64,000 nt of DNA from Rhizoctonia solani (GCF_016906535.1 NC_057381.1:1426001-1490000), one strand, 5' to 3'. Positions 37,561-49,585 are shown, counted from the first letter of the stretch. Translations and numbers: made by a program. Notes: generated from the letters alone by a model not told the origin.

Positions 37561-37748
37561 CTCTACGGGACCCCGAAAATCTTGGGAGCGCCCCGGGACT
37601 CGCTATGGTCGGCGAGCACTCTGAAGCGTTTGGTATGACGCTCGGAAGCTCTCGTGGAGTGCTCCCAAGTGCTTGCTGAGAAATCCGGACCCGTTCCCAA
37701 AACCGGAGCACTCCAGAACGCTCCAGGGTTTTTGGGAGCCCCGTAGAG
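37561..37748. mobile_element. MITE-like element with terminal inverted repeats
   Basis: A 188-bp GC-rich island in AT-rich DNA bounded by 29-nt inverted repeats: it starts CTCTACGGGACCCCGAAAAT and ends, on the other strand, CTCTACGGGGCTCCCAAAAA (22 of 29 positions agree, the outer nine exactly). The inside has further GGAGCACTCC-like inverted pieces and no coding. No clear target-site duplication is visible. It separates the two paralogous membrane-protein genes. Confidence 0.65.
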
Positions 37749-37934
37749 GAAGAGACTAGAATACGCTGATCTATGAGGCTCTCATGCGTTTGTACAGCAT
37801 AAATAAAAATTATTTATGTGAGAGGTTTTTATTTAAATGTCCGTGTGCGTACATGATACATAGTACTATTCCTCCGGATCCCAGATACAGCTTAATGTTA
37901 TTACTCCGAATTATGCAGCTTGAAAATAGTTAGC

Positions 37935-38467
37935 TTATGCGATTCCGTTGGAAATTAGAGCTAAAGACCTACATTCCGAGTCAAGCTTCAAGGGAACTTG
38001 CGACCTTTCTCTCCTTGCTTGAATACAAGCTATGATCACCACCAGCAACACGATGCATTCTGCTAGTCCAACAGCATACGATGCCCGGACGAGAGCCATG
38101 TTCGTAGCCATATCTGTCGAAGAAGATCCCGTGAACCCAAGGATTGTTCCAGAAGCCCACGTAGCTTCAAATAGCAGCATAAATCCAACGTTCGTCTTGC
38201 GGGTAAGTACTGGGGAACTAAAGAATTGCTGATAATTTCTTCTCTGTGTTTGTGCAGCAGGCAGATGATAGTAATGTGGTGTATGAGCGTCAACGGAACA
38301 ATAGATAGAAGTATGAAGAGCGTGTAATAACCAACTGCAGGATCGATCAATCCAACTATGAGTGTCACAATCGACAAGACGATGGACGCAAGTAGTGAGA
38401 TAGCAAGAATATGGCCGTTAAATGTGTTAGGAAGGCTGAGGATGGCTGTTGCAGTATACTGGCTCAT
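37935..38467 (-). CDS. Small multi-pass membrane protein, copy B (one frame break)
   Basis: Paralogue of copy A (36620-37132): MSQYTATAILSLPNTFNGHI, ISLLASIVLSIVTLIVGLID, LSIVPLTLIHHITIICLLHK, the loop KHREEIISNSLVPQYL, then after one missing base near 38.2 kb TRKTNVGFMLLFEATWASG and SYAVGLAECIVLLVVIIACI with a basic tail. Four hydrophobic segments fall in the same places as in copy A. Function unknown. The break could be a sequencing error, as elsewhere in the window. Confidence 0.6.
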
Positions 38468-38774
38468 CTCCAAAGTACAGAGGGTGGAATTATTGACCGA
38501 AAGCAGAGAGGACTGTTATATAGCCCAGTCATAGATGCTACTGTATAGGGGCTGGCGTGCTAAGGTTCAGCGTCATCGGAGAAGCGCCTGGCGATTGGCT
38601 TACCCAGATTGGGAAAACACAGCCACCAGGACAATCTTCATTTGAACACTGCGTGAGATCCGAGCTAGTCTTAACAACAGATTGTATGCGATAGAAGTGA
38701 TATGAGCCATATTGTCATTACAAATGCAAAACACTCATACATCGAGGAGCGAATTTTGGGTTTATCAGACTTAT
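38468..38774. other. Intergenic, no gene seen
   Basis: About 300 bp between membrane-protein copy B (5' end) and the 3' end of the ATPase inhibitor gene. No features recognised. Confidence 0.4.
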
Positions 38775-39234
38775 TTACTTGCGCCCGTTCTTAGATTCAC
38801 GCTCGTTGATCTCCTTCTCCAGCTTTGCCTGCGCCCCTAGATGTTAGCATTACGATCAAGAGCCAACACAAATTTAAGCTTACGCTCTCTTCCTTATTTT
38901 TGGCGAGCTGACAACAAGTTAGTAAATAGTTGGTTGGAAAGGTTACACAGGTTCATACCTGTTCCTTGAGCTTCTTTATCTGCTCCTCCTGATGCTTGCG
39001 AACATATTGATCTAGAAGTGCACAGTTAAAGGCCATAGCCTGTGAAGTCTTTAGAGCATACCCTCATGGGCCTTCTCCTTGCGGCTGCAGAAACTGTTAA
39101 ACCGGTGACTATCGGACGGGATGCAAGAGTACGCACCCGAATTGATCCTCGCTGTAGAAACGAACTGCGGTAGCGCGCGGAGCGGCAACGCGAGACGAGC
39201 GAGCAGCAGTACGAATAGCAATGCGAGCAATCAT
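38775..39234 (-). CDS. Mitochondrial F1F0-ATPase inhibitor (IF1/INH1)
   Basis: Small matrix protein that blocks ATP hydrolysis by the mitochondrial ATP synthase when the membrane potential drops. The start MIARIAIRTAARSSRVAAPR is an Arg/Ala-rich mitochondrial presequence, with a likely cleavage around VRFYSED. The inhibitory helix follows, FGRKEKAHEDQYVRKHQEEQ, then the coiled-coil IKKLKEQLAKNKEES and AKLEKEINERESKNGRK. Five short exons join in frame: FG/RKEK, E/DQYV, EQ/LAKN and ES/AKLE; for the last I use the CGCAG acceptor at 38829, because the nearer CTAG would break the frame. About 85 residues, the usual size. Confidence 0.88.
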
Positions 39235-39796
39235 GATCGTGGTTCAGAATCAACTGGACGGTGATCATGCCGCCGGGATTCTGCTTTATGCTGTCGTCAT
39301 CTCGGCGCCTAGTAGATCTTAGCAAATATTACGTTTCCTAATATGGTGGCCGAAGTCAAGTGGGAACGCGAGACATGCAAACCGTCTGGCCTGGGAGGCT
39401 TCATCCCGATCGTATCAGGCGCAAAGAATTAAAGGCATATATTAGTGACTTAGGCACTGGTGGCTCCGTGTATCCGTCATAATATCATAGGTATGGGAGC
39501 AAACATAAATATATAAGTGTGTGAGTACATGGTTATCGCCAGGTACCAGCGGGGGTGGGGGACCGGCACGAAGTGCGCTGATGAAAGCTGGGTTACCGAG
39601 ACGCGAGTAGACTCGCGGGTGGGTGGCCAAACCTAATGATGGGTGAGATGTATGAGACCACCCAGGTGAAGTAACGATTGGCGAGGAATGGTATCAAGGC
39701 GAGCGAATGAGCCGGTCGGTGTGAAAGACGAAAATGAAGGCGCGATGAGGAGTGGAATGCACTGTGGAAGTCTGGTCGAGCGAGCGCGACTAATGA
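39235..39796. other. Intergenic, no gene seen
   Basis: About 560 bp upstream of the ATPase inhibitor gene; its promoter must be here. No repeat or gene recognised up to the LINE target-site copy at 39797. Confidence 0.4.
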
Positions 39797-40449
39797 TCAC
39801 GTGACTAGGTTTTTCTATTCATACTTGATGAGCTACAAGCGAACAAGGCATACCGCTCACAAAACCGAGGCAAAATACGCTAATAAAAGGAAGGGACAGA
39901 GGAGAGAAAACAGGAGCAGAACACGACAAGAGAGGCAGAGAGCCCGGGAGGGCCTTTCGACCCGATACAGGTGCCATAAGGGCGTGGGACGGGAGGTCAT
40001 AAGGACGGGAAGGTGGCGGCCGTAAGGGCGTATATAAGGGGTCATAAGGGGTCATAAGGGCGTATGGATTCGAACGTAAAGCTCTGCAGATATTGAGCGG
40101 CTGCCGGCGGACCTCCAAGCTTTCCAATCCCGGCCCTGGATATAAATTTAGCTACTGCCTCCAGCCCCGGCAGTGTTCCGAAAGATTCTTCCCCGGTGTG
40201 CTTGGGTGATACACTTGTCAATATGTGTCTATGCATCGCCGTGTCGGGGCAGAACAAGAGGGCCTGGCGTATCGTTTGTTCACTTTCGCCGCATGAGCAT
40301 TGCGAGTTAAGGTGCGGATGAAACGAGCCCTGTATTCTCCATAAAAGCCGCGTCCTGTAAGGAATTGGACTAGGCGGCATTCCACGTTGCGGGATAGCTT
40401 CGTGTGATTAAATATGGGGTATAGTTTGGAGGATGTGGTCACGTGACTA
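39797..40449 (-). mobile_element. 5'-truncated LINE with 11-bp target-site duplication
   Basis: The insert (39808-40438) is bounded by perfect direct repeats TCACGTGACTA at 39797-39807 and 40439-40449. On the minus strand it encodes the end of a non-LTR retrotransposon polyprotein: LVQFLTGRGFYGEYRARF, then a zinc-knuckle-like CSCGESEQTIRQALLFCP and LEAVAKFISRAGIGKLGG, the usual end of Tad1-like fungal LINEs, in shifted frames (missing bases). A 3' UTR follows, ending in a short A tract beside the repeat. Reverse transcriptase is absent, so it is dead on arrival by 5' truncation. Confidence 0.85.
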
Positions 40450-41192
40450 ACTACTCGAATCCCTGCCTGCGACCTGCGCCTAAGTCTAGGCTCATGCGTC
40501 TCTGTAGGCTCCGAATGACAACCCCTACTCGCCCTACCCCAGAGAAATTAGAGGTATCAACCAGACTCGATTTGTTGGCGTCTGTGAAATATTTTGCTCA
40601 CTGGATCAGCATATAGGCTACTTCCTTGGTAATTGATGTTGATTATTTAGCCTCTTTCTCTATAACCCATACGCCGACCAATATTTCTTATATTCACTCG
40701 ACTAATTAAATTTTTGATTCCACGAAGTGGCCCTTCCCATCCCACCACAGATAGTCCCCCAGTCCGCCCGCACAATAACGCCCCACCCGATACACACACC
40801 CGGGACTATCGTTATGCATGCACAATGGTAGAGATCGATAGTGAGAAGGGGCAATTCCGTCTACGATTAGGCACCCACTTGGGTCCTTCAAACCGAAACG
40901 CGGCTACTTCAAACATGCTCTACTATTGTCGGGACTGAACAGGTGATTAAAGGGCGATGGTATGAGGCTCCAGCAGAAGGGGAAATGGATTGACGATTTT
41001 TATTGTGTGCAATTTTAAAATACAACAGTTTATTTCTGAAATATACGTAAATTTAGACAATCACATGGTGACATTGCAATACACCCTTCCAGTCAGTGTT
41101 CATAAACAGAATTGCGATTTTTCATCGGCCGCGATCATAGTTTTATACGCGACCTCGCAACCACCATAGGATAATGAAGAAACTTTATCACT
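40450..41192. other. Intergenic, no gene seen
   Basis: About 740 bp. Short frames near 40.7-40.9 kb are unconvincing. No repeat recognised beyond the LINE target-site copy. Confidence 0.4.
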
Positions 41193-42681
41193 TTAGGTAT
41201 AGCCTTGGATAGCCTGGGCAACGTATGGCTCCTCAAGTTGTTTAATCTCCTCTTCGGTAAGCTTGACGTCAATGGCACCTATATCCGCCAACCTTCAGAT
41301 TCAGCCATAAAAACATAATCACTACGGACTGACCGAGTAGATCGTACAAATTCGAAAGTTTTGTGGTTCCAACAATCGGAGCGCTGATTACGTCTTTGGA
41401 CAAGCTCCATGCGATAGCAACTTGCGCCATGCTGATACCTCGAGCCTTGGCAATCCTCTCGACCCTAAGTGACAAGTTTAACCAAGAAAAATCGCAAGTT
41501 TAGTATGTTGATTACGCACCGAAAAATCACCTCCTTGTTATCCTCTTTCGTCTTTTCCCACATCCCCGAAAATCTAAAGCACAAGATGAATAACTCCAAA
41601 GAGTTGGCTGTAACAGTACGTACTTGCTGGTATCTCCCCGATGTGAAGTCGCCCCGTATGGTCGACTTAAGATCCCCTGAGACAGAGGCGACCAAGGAAC
41701 CATTCCAACCCCAAACATCTGTACCGGATTATTAGCCCATAGAAGGGACAAATTTATCAGGTATATCAAACCTTCAGAGTCGGTATCATTTCCCTCTCCT
41801 CTTCCCTATAGACCAGATTATGCTGGTTTTGCATGGAGATAAAGGGCGTAAGTTTGTTGGCGATTGCGTAGTTTTGCATTGCGTGGAATTGATAGGCATG
41901 ACAGCTTGACATTCCAATGTATCGTGCATAGCCAGCTTTGACTACATCGTGCAAGGCTTGCATAGTCTCAGCGATTGGAGTCTGGTAGTCAAAGCGATGG
42001 CACTGAAGTACGTCAACATAGTCAAGTTGAAGGCGCTCAAGAGAGTGCTTGACGGACTCGAAAATATGCTATGATCCAGCGAAATTAATACTAGCTCCCT
42101 CTCTGGCAGATAGTTAGAAGATACCTTGCGGCTGAGGCCGTGTTGGTTCACATAGCCCTTCGAATCACCCTCTGAGAAATCATCATCTGCTGGACTGAGA
42201 AGCTCGCCAGGTTCACGAGCGACGATGCCATACAGCTTGGAGATGAATGTGAGTTTGAATGCACCACATGAAATAATATACATACTTTGGTCATGACAAC
42301 AATCTCATCTCGCGGCAATTTGAGTTGCTTGATAGCTTTGCCCAGAATACGCTCCGAATCTCCATTAGAATATAAATTGGCTGTGTCAAAAGTTTGGATT
42401 CCGGCATCATAGCTACATATTGATATGATAATCAGTTCACAGGTGCGCATCAGGGCCATTGTTACTCACGCGGCCTTGATATGTTTAATGCCCTCTTCTT
42501 CATCCAATAACCACTCGCCCCATTGCTTGTTCCCATAGCTCAAGAGCCCCAGTATAATTCTTGACACCTTGAGACCAGAGTTGCCCAAGCGGACTAATAG
42601 AAATACTTAGACGAGCAATGATAAAGAACAAGAACAATCGTGCCTACCATAGGTCATTTTTTTGTTAACTTCCGTAGACAT
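41193..42681 (-). CDS. Aldo-keto reductase (aryl-alcohol dehydrogenase-like)
   Basis: NADPH-dependent reductase of the AKR family, close to the fungal AKR9/aryl-alcohol dehydrogenase group. Begins MSTEVNKKMTYGRLGNSGLK. The active-site residues are present: Asp and Tyr in FDTANLYSNGDSE, Lys in EIVVMTK and His in LQCHRFDYQTPI. Further blocks are ARYIGMSSCHAYQFH, QNQHNLVYREEEREM, GVGMVPWSPLSQGIL, ARGISMAQVAIAWSL and the cofactor segment APIVGTTKLSNLYDLLG. It ends EEPYVAQAIQGYT. Seven or so exons joined by short introns, all in frame, including the short exon SGMWEKTKEDNKEVIF. The physiological aldehyde is unknown; lignin- or toxin-derived aldehydes would fit the group. Confidence 0.88.
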
Positions 42682-43882
42682 GGTGATCACAGTATTGCTG
42701 AGAAAAAACTAGTCTTGAGAGACAATTCTGTGTTACTTCCATCTTGCTCCTTATACGTTTGCATCAACCCATCCTTGGTGGAGGGCAGGTGGAGGTGGAA
42801 GTGGAGCAGAGGCTCCGCGCGGGGAGTGCGACCCTTGCAAGACACTTGATATTTCCTATGTTAGGTCTGGCTTACTGGATGTTATCCAGATAAAGGATTT
42901 GATTATGCTTTCAAATGATCAACCACAAGAAAATTATTTCGTCGAAGGCTGCTGTGTCCCGTATATGACTTCATTGGAGCGGCCGGAAGTCATCTGTAGT
43001 ATTCTTCACCTGTAGATTGGATATTGCAGCAGTCATTCCTTCCCACAATTACGTTGAAAGTGCAATAGGGTTACGTATAATCTCTTGTGTGGAAAAAACA
43101 CTCAGAACAATAAATTTGAATCTGCTCTAACCTGGCCATGGCGTCCCCGTTCAACTTGCAAGTTGGACCTATCCAGAGCGCACTTGGCTATAGTTCTATT
43201 CTGGTTGAGGATGCGCTCAAATTCAGCAGTCGAGCTTCGCTAGCGACCTCTGATTTACCAACTAAGACAGCGAAGAAGAGCGAGAATAGAATAGCTTCTT
43301 AATCGACGCAAGGCGCTTGAATCAATCATGAGCCTAGCCCATGGCGTTGTGATTGGTCGACAAATACTGGGCATAGGGCCTCTCGCTTTCAAGACCTGTC
43401 CATTTATGCGTGCATGCCCACATGGGCAGCCTGCCACCGCGATACCGGGTGCAACCGGCAGGTGGTGGATGGGCGCCCGAGACGTGAGCACAACTCACAA
43501 GCAGGGTGGGCCACCTGCGTTCGGCAGATGTGGTGACAGGGATAGGGGGGTGGGAAGAAATACAATGAGCACGTTGCTCAAATTGTCCATCAGCCGGGCG
43601 TAGTCGACGTTTGCAACCCCTCGGTGAGTCGGCGCTCATGTGATCTCGGCGAAGGCCCCGGCTTCCTAGGCCCAGTGCTAGTCGTGCAGCTCCGCCGGCT
43701 ACATTGCCCCACCTCATAGTTGTGGTTCTGGCCGCGACCTCTGGGTTGTCTATCACCCAGTGAGCATATAGTTATAAATGTAATGGGAAATCGACCGATG
43801 GTCAACGCTTTCTTAAGCTAATCGGAACTATCATATAAAGACTTGGCTGGCCAGCTATATTTTCTTACTACTGGATACATGA
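42682..43882. other. Intergenic with a GC-rich block
   Basis: About 1.2 kb. From about 43360 to 43740 the base composition is clearly GC-richer than the surroundings, with overlapping open frames on both strands but no protein I recognise. The rest is AT-rich. May be a fragment of an unidentified element. Confidence 0.35.
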
Positions 43883-45906
43883 TCACTTTTCAAATCTAAC
43901 CACCGCGTCTTCAACGTCTTTCAGCATGGCCAGTAGTTTTTCCTCCTGCCATCGACGACCCACAAGCTGAAGGCCAATAGGTGCACCATCAAATGCTTCA
44001 GGGTCCCACTGTTCTTTCACAAACGCATCAATCGGGTTTCGAGGTTCATCGCTTGGAGAACTATTTGTCGACTCCCAAGTACTTGCGCGAAACGGTTCTC
44101 CCGATGGAAAGACTACTGATGGAAGGTCAAGCAGATTCCAGTAGGTTGTATACCCTGCCCATCGCGTAGTGTCATAAGGAGGCGCAAGGGTAGGTGCTAC
44201 TGGGCAAAGGATCGCATCGACTGGTCGACCACTCTTAGACTGCAGTGCGGTGTCGTTCCAGTGTTTCAATGCACGTGCTCGGAACTGGTCGCGCTGGACG
44301 TTGGCTGCCCAAGATTGAGCTAGGGTATGTGTATCTGCCTCCTTCGAATCTGGTAAGTGACGGGCGAGAGGTGGGATTGCAGGTTCACCCGATTCCGCTA
44401 AAACGGCACGTATAGCCTCTCCACCATCGAGGAAGAATAGTTCTGCCTGAAATGAACCTTTGAGAAGGGACAAAATTTGTTAGGCTGATTTGAACGTACA
44501 ATGAGTTTAAATGCTTGCATGTGATCCATTGGTACCCAATCAATAACTTCATGACCTGCAGCAATAAGCGCGTCTCGGGTCTTGTGTAGACGTTCAATGA
44601 TAGGTGGGTGAGGCGCAACTACTCCATCATCGGTGAAGAATCCAATCACCAACTTGTCGCCTTCTTTGCGCTGGGTGACGCTTGAGTTCCAAAGAACAGA
44701 TAAGGTACCAAAATCGAAACTCCATGGCTCATAGTCAGAAATCGTTCTACAGAATAGCTCAAGATCCCTCGCAGAGTGTGCCATCGGACCTAAACGTGAT
44801 CCACAATTAATTTTTGAATAAGATAATTTTTTATAGCTCACCTATTACCACATGTATATTATCGAACCCTGGGTATGGTGACAATAAGCCGGAAGCGGGT
44901 AACCTATTACTTGAGGGTTTTAGCCCGTATAGCCCGCACCAGGCTGACGGTACTCTGATGTCATTAAGTGGGTATAAGTATATGTCTGAGCAGGACGGTG
45001 TGAACTCCAACATACCTCTGTAATAGTGATAGGTCAGACACCACTCCATAGATACTATACGATGTTGTCACCACTTACAATAGAGCCTCCAATATCTGTT
45101 CCAACTCCAAGCAAACTTCCGCGGGATGCAATCAGTGCTCCTTCACCACCGCTACTTCCGCCGCAGCCAAGTTCACGATTATAAGGATTACTTGTGGAAC
45201 CGTAGATATTGCTCCGGGTCTCGAGAGCTAAGAAAGTACACATATATCAGTTTTGCGTTTGTTGACTCGGGAATAAGAACCAAACCAAATAAGGCCTGGG
45301 GATTGGTTGTTTTGACATAGATGATAGCTCCGGCCTGCCTTAAAATTTGAACGATAGTTGCGTCTTCTTCTGCAATTTTGCGTCCCGCCCAAGCAACAAA
45401 GCCAGTAGCAGTATCCTCTCCTTTAACGGCAATATGATCCTTGATGCTCACTGGCACACCATGCAGCGGCCCAACTACCTTCCCAGTCGCCGATATATGC
45501 GTGTCTAGCTCCCGGGCTCGAGCCAAAGCTTGATCAAACATCACTTCAGTGAGACAGTTCGTGAGCTCCTGGCCACGTAGGCCGCTTTGCAAAACGCTGT
45601 GGTCACTTCTAGCGCAGTACAATCTCTACTGGCCAGACGCTGGGCAAGATCGGTCGCATCGATCGCAAGGAAAGAGCGCTCCCTGTCAGTAAGGCGAGTA
45701 TGAACAAGGGACGTAATGTTCTTTTGAGATGATGGGGGGGCGAGTTCGGCCAAGCCCCAGTGAGCATAGGGCTTGAGTCGGTTCGCTCGATCGTCGCGTT
45801 TGAGAGCGGCGGTGACTTTCCAAGTATTTTTGGCCAACTTGGAATTGTTCGAGTCATTGTGATGCTCAGAAGAAATCAACGTGGACGGGTGTTCGCTGAC
45901 AGTCAT
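43883..45906 (-). CDS. Amidase-signature hydrolase
   Basis: Amidase family enzyme hydrolysing an amide to acid and ammonia, fungal acetamidase-like. The catalytic Lys is in GVPVSIKDHIAVKG, and the Gly/Ser signature ELGCGGSSGGEGALIASRGS with GVGTDIGGSIRIP supplies the Ser-cisSer pair. Downstream are GPMAHSARDLELFCRTISDY, KLVIGFFTDDGVV, DAILCPVAPTLAPP and the end GLQLVGRRWQEEKLLAML. Start MTVSEHPSTLISSEHHND at 45906, stop at 43883-43885. About five introns, for instance after NPQALF and before RIPSAW. One base is missing in a CC run near 45.58 kb, just before QELTNCLTEVMFDQA. Substrate unknown; no signal peptide, so intracellular. Confidence 0.87.
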
Positions 45907-47177
45907 CTTAGAGCAAGAACAAGGAGTAACAGTAGTGACTTTTGGATACAAATAATGTAGTACAAGAGAGCGTGGGCGACTGGGCTTATGTACTCGCTCT
46001 TGGCCATCGCCAAACATTAGAGTTTGCCAAATTACGTTTTTTCTCCCAGTAAGAGCACCTGACAAATATCAATGAAATAATCAAATAAAGCATGGGGTTG
46101 TGTGCTTTTTTCTTCGTTTCTCTGTCAATAGCTGATCGGTAAGTAAGTTAGGCTAAACTCATAGAAGTGCAGCTGGGGTGCACTCTAGGGGATTTATTGA
46201 CCAAGGCTGTCGGATATACGAAGTAATAAAGTTAGATGGCAGCATTATCCTAACTTATAACTGGATAAAAGAGGGTGGTACACGATGGAATATACGTAAA
46301 AAGCATCGGAGTAAATAAATTTATCATTGGAAGCTTCAACTTCATGTGCATATAATGACTCCAAGCCAACTCGGGATTTGAACATACATATTCGTTCGAA
46401 GTAGAGATGATGCTATCTTGAACTCGCATTTCATTGCTGTGCAACTTTAATATTTACAAACACATGCATATGAGTCAATTTCTTGACAAAATGAGTTTAA
46501 GGAGGCGTGTCGCAATGTCGATTTCTAATCCCCCGAGCTATGGTATGTGCGTAAAGTTTAGCCGGCGGCCGTAGACAAATATTTTTTATCGTATAAGCCT
46601 CCACTTATTCTCTACCCGCTCGCCCGCGTTGGCCACAAGACCCAGACTGGTAAACTTTGGGAAACTCCCGCGGCTGCGAAGCAGCGAAGGTGAACCGCGG
46701 GCGCCGACCGCGAGTCTGGCCAGCCCCTCGAACGACTCGTGGGACTCAAAGAAGCCCACGGACCAGTCAGACGAGGAGGAAGGGGCGCCGAGGGGACGCC
46801 GAGGCAGCCAGGTCGGCTTGAGGGATGGAGAAACCGCTCCCAAAACCCAAGTGCTCGCGACGGGCTCCAAATGAAGAGACGGTCTTGATATACAGTCAAC
46901 TCTCTGGGCTCGCAAGTTGATGGTGCAAATTTTGCGCTAAAATGGGAATGTGAGGATATGAGTGGGCTGGCTCACACCCCGCAAGTACCTTGTAAACAGA
47001 ACTCCCAGTGCTGAGAAAAGATACTAGGTGTCGTAATTATCAGGGCGACACGAGAAGTTACTATTACATGTATCGTATTTAAGTGCACTTAGATATATAA
47101 CGGAATATGATGAATTGGAAGCGGCTATTGGAGCCCTATTCTACAGCTATAGTAGCAGAACTCTGCTGGTTGGTATT
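45907..47177. other. Intergenic with a GC-rich block
   Basis: About 1.3 kb between the amidase start and the polygalacturonase stop. A GC-rich block at about 46610-46880 is open in several frames but matches nothing I know; low-complexity Pro/Ser/Arg products suggest non-coding. The flanks are AT-rich. Confidence 0.35.
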
Positions 47178-48863
47178 TCACAATTTAAAGTTTGTGATGT
47201 CGGCGTTAGCGATGGAGCCGGCTGAAGTTCCCCCAGAGACCTTGAGTCCCGCCCAATTCCAGGTGCCTACATATGATTATTTAGCTATGGTCATGGTGGA
47301 AGTTGGTCTGAGACTCACCAGTGCAACCGCCTTTTGCGCAGTTGACTTCAACTTCACCCTTTGCCGAAGACGCGACTGCAATGGTGTTTGTCCCCGTAAA
47401 AGTAATACCCTGGTTCATCAAGGATGAGAGGAGATCCGAGGATATAGAGCACTTGCTTACCGATATTTTGACACCCCCCTTGGGGGTACCAAGAGTATCA
47501 GGATAGCTTTGGTCAATGATAACCCCGTATTCAGTACATCCAGTAGCAGTGTTGCCACTGTAAATTACCCCGCTAACAGATCCACTACGAAATCCGTATG
47601 AGAACCCATTGAGCAATCGCCCACATCGATAACAACAACATACCTTGTAGCGTCCGCGTCAGTTTTGATACGAAGAGCCTGTACGTTATTGGTTATGGTA
47701 TTGCCTGTAATGTGGATGTTTGACACGGTTGACCCGCTAGCGACCGATCCGATCGAGATACCGTGACCTCCAGTACACTTGTTGTTCTGGAATATAATAT
47801 TCGATCCTTTGTTAATAGCTAAGCAATCGTCCTGGTTGGTAATTATGCTATCTTGAATGTAACATCACTAGTCGAGACTAGAGCAAAGTATGAGAGGATA
47901 CAATACAGTCTACCAATTAATCTGAACTTACCGTCAAACCCGTCGGTGTTGTGAGCTGCTGGTTTGCCACCGCTCAAGCTATTTGCAGAGTTTCCTGCAG
48001 CTAGAAAAATGGTTGGATTTGCGCATATAATATCCTTTAGGACTCTAGCTTACAGTTATCGATGGTGATCTTGGACACAGTAAGAGCAGCATCGTTGCCC
48101 ATGCTGAACACCTGAGCCGGAGAGTTGAGAACCTTGAAGTTCTCGACTGTACCACTGCAGCTAAGCCTATCGAGGTATTATAGTTGAGTTTTATATTTAA
48201 GTCTCTAAATGAATGGCTTACTTGATCATAGGATGCGGCTTGGCTTGCTTAGCGGACGAAGAGATTCCCTGGCCATCCCAGTACTTGGCTCCTTGACCAT
48301 CAATAGTGAACCCGTTCCCATTGACTTTTGAAGAAAGTTAGTGTATACAAGAACTTCATGCAACTGATGAGATACTTACAGGTAATGCCAGTTCCGCTGC
48401 AAAAGTGTTTTTATACCCTGTAAGTATCATAAGAAGGGGGATTGAGAAAAACGCTTACGATAAAGTGAACAATGGCCCGGTTGTCTTGAATGTTGTATCG
48501 GCTTCGAACTATAAAATTGAAAGATCAGGGGTGTCCTATCAAAATATCTGATGGCTGAACGCACCACTACGTTACCCTTCAAGTTGACAACCGCCTTATC
48601 TGGCGCATTGATCACGAGCTTTTCTCCAGCGGGAACGTTGAATGCATCGATTGTGATCTTGGGAAGCCCAGCCGATATCTTCAGTAACTATACTCTTCTG
48701 GGCGTGGGAGCGGAAACTTACCGTGCTACATTTCTCTGCAGCTCCAACGGTAGAGAGGGAGTTGATAGTGCAACTGTCCCGAACTTCAAGGTTACTAGAG
48801 GCGGGTAGCGGGTTTCCGAGTACAGAAGCAACGAGCGCCAGGACTGGTACAGTGGCAATCATG
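47178..48863 (-). CDS. Secreted endopolygalacturonase, family GH28
   Basis: Pectin-degrading hydrolase acting outside the cell. Start MIATVPVLALVASVLGNPLP is a signal peptide. GH28 motifs are all present: NTDGFD (catalytic Asp), NQDDCLAI (the Asp pair), GGHGISIGS (catalytic His) and RIKTD (substrate-binding Arg and Lys). Other family blocks are ITIDAFNVPAGEKL, GNGFTIDGQGAKYWDGQG, KPHPMIKLSCSGTVENFKV, YGVIIDQSYPDTLGTPKGGV and the last exon TWNWAGLKVSGGTSAGSIAN ending FKL. At least ten exons. One base is missing before IQDSIITNQDDC near 47.86 kb. Together with the PL3 lyase this gives two pectin-degrading enzymes in the window. Paired Cys at both ends are conserved. Confidence 0.9.
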
Positions 48864-49585
48864 ATTGAAGCGAGGACTTGGCGTTGAAATTTGATGTTGA
48901 TACTGAGATTGATAGAGATGAAAGGCCCAGGATTTGTTGTGCCAAAATTCTGTGTTACTCGCACCAGATTTATACGCACATGGGAGCCAGCGGTGCCATT
49001 ATTACTGAGGCTCTCGGTCGGGCTCCGAAGTTATTTTCGTGCTCTTTTCGACGGGCTGGGTCCGCCGGCCCGCTGGTGTGCATGGAAACATTTGCACATT
49101 GTCAGCACCTTGGTCGCACATGATCTGACAAGCATAGATGCGCACATGCAGATTCGTAGTCAAGTCAGCTATTTTTGGGCGATTTACAAGTCTACCTTGC
49201 AGTTGATATCAAAAAATTCAAATCGACTCACTAACCCCAGAGATCCATGTTCATTTAGCATCTGGTTATGAAAAAGAACGACACGTATGCCACGGTTGTT
49301 CATCTGGTCCTCGAACTTGACGAAATTCGCCTTCAGCCTTCAATAATTGATCACAGCAATCTCTCATAGTAATATGCTGTAATAATAGGAAACCTTGTTA
49401 TTCATCGGATTCCGTCCTAAGGTTATCCTGTCTCTGGGAACGTATTATAGCCACAGGCAGTAAAATACATATGAGCTTCCGGCAAAGCCCTCCCTGTGGA
49501 CTAAGAATAGTCTATCCCGCTTTCAGACATATATGCTTACTAAAGTATTGGTATCAGAGGTAATGAACTGGATTGCAATATGATG
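48864..49585. other. Intergenic, upstream of GH28
   Basis: About 720 bp. No gene recognised. At 49549-49559 it holds TGGTATCAGAG, which is the same as the common tRNA-Met primer-binding site of LTR retrotransposons. Confidence 0.35.

Noticed and set aside
39801..40127. Possible host genes on either strand
   Set aside because: The stretch lies inside the target-site duplication of a truncated LINE and is its 3' UTR and polyprotein end.
43255..43805. Candidate GC-rich coding region
   Set aside because: Frames are open on both strands at once, and no start, intron pattern or known motif supports a gene.
46365..46400. Minus-strand GTTCAAATCCCGAGTTGGC resembles a tRNA T-arm and acceptor
   Set aside because: The T-stem does not pair and no matching acceptor strand or A box is found upstream.
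46586..46915. Overlapping long frames on both strands
   Set aside because: They follow from high GC content; products are low complexity and match nothing.
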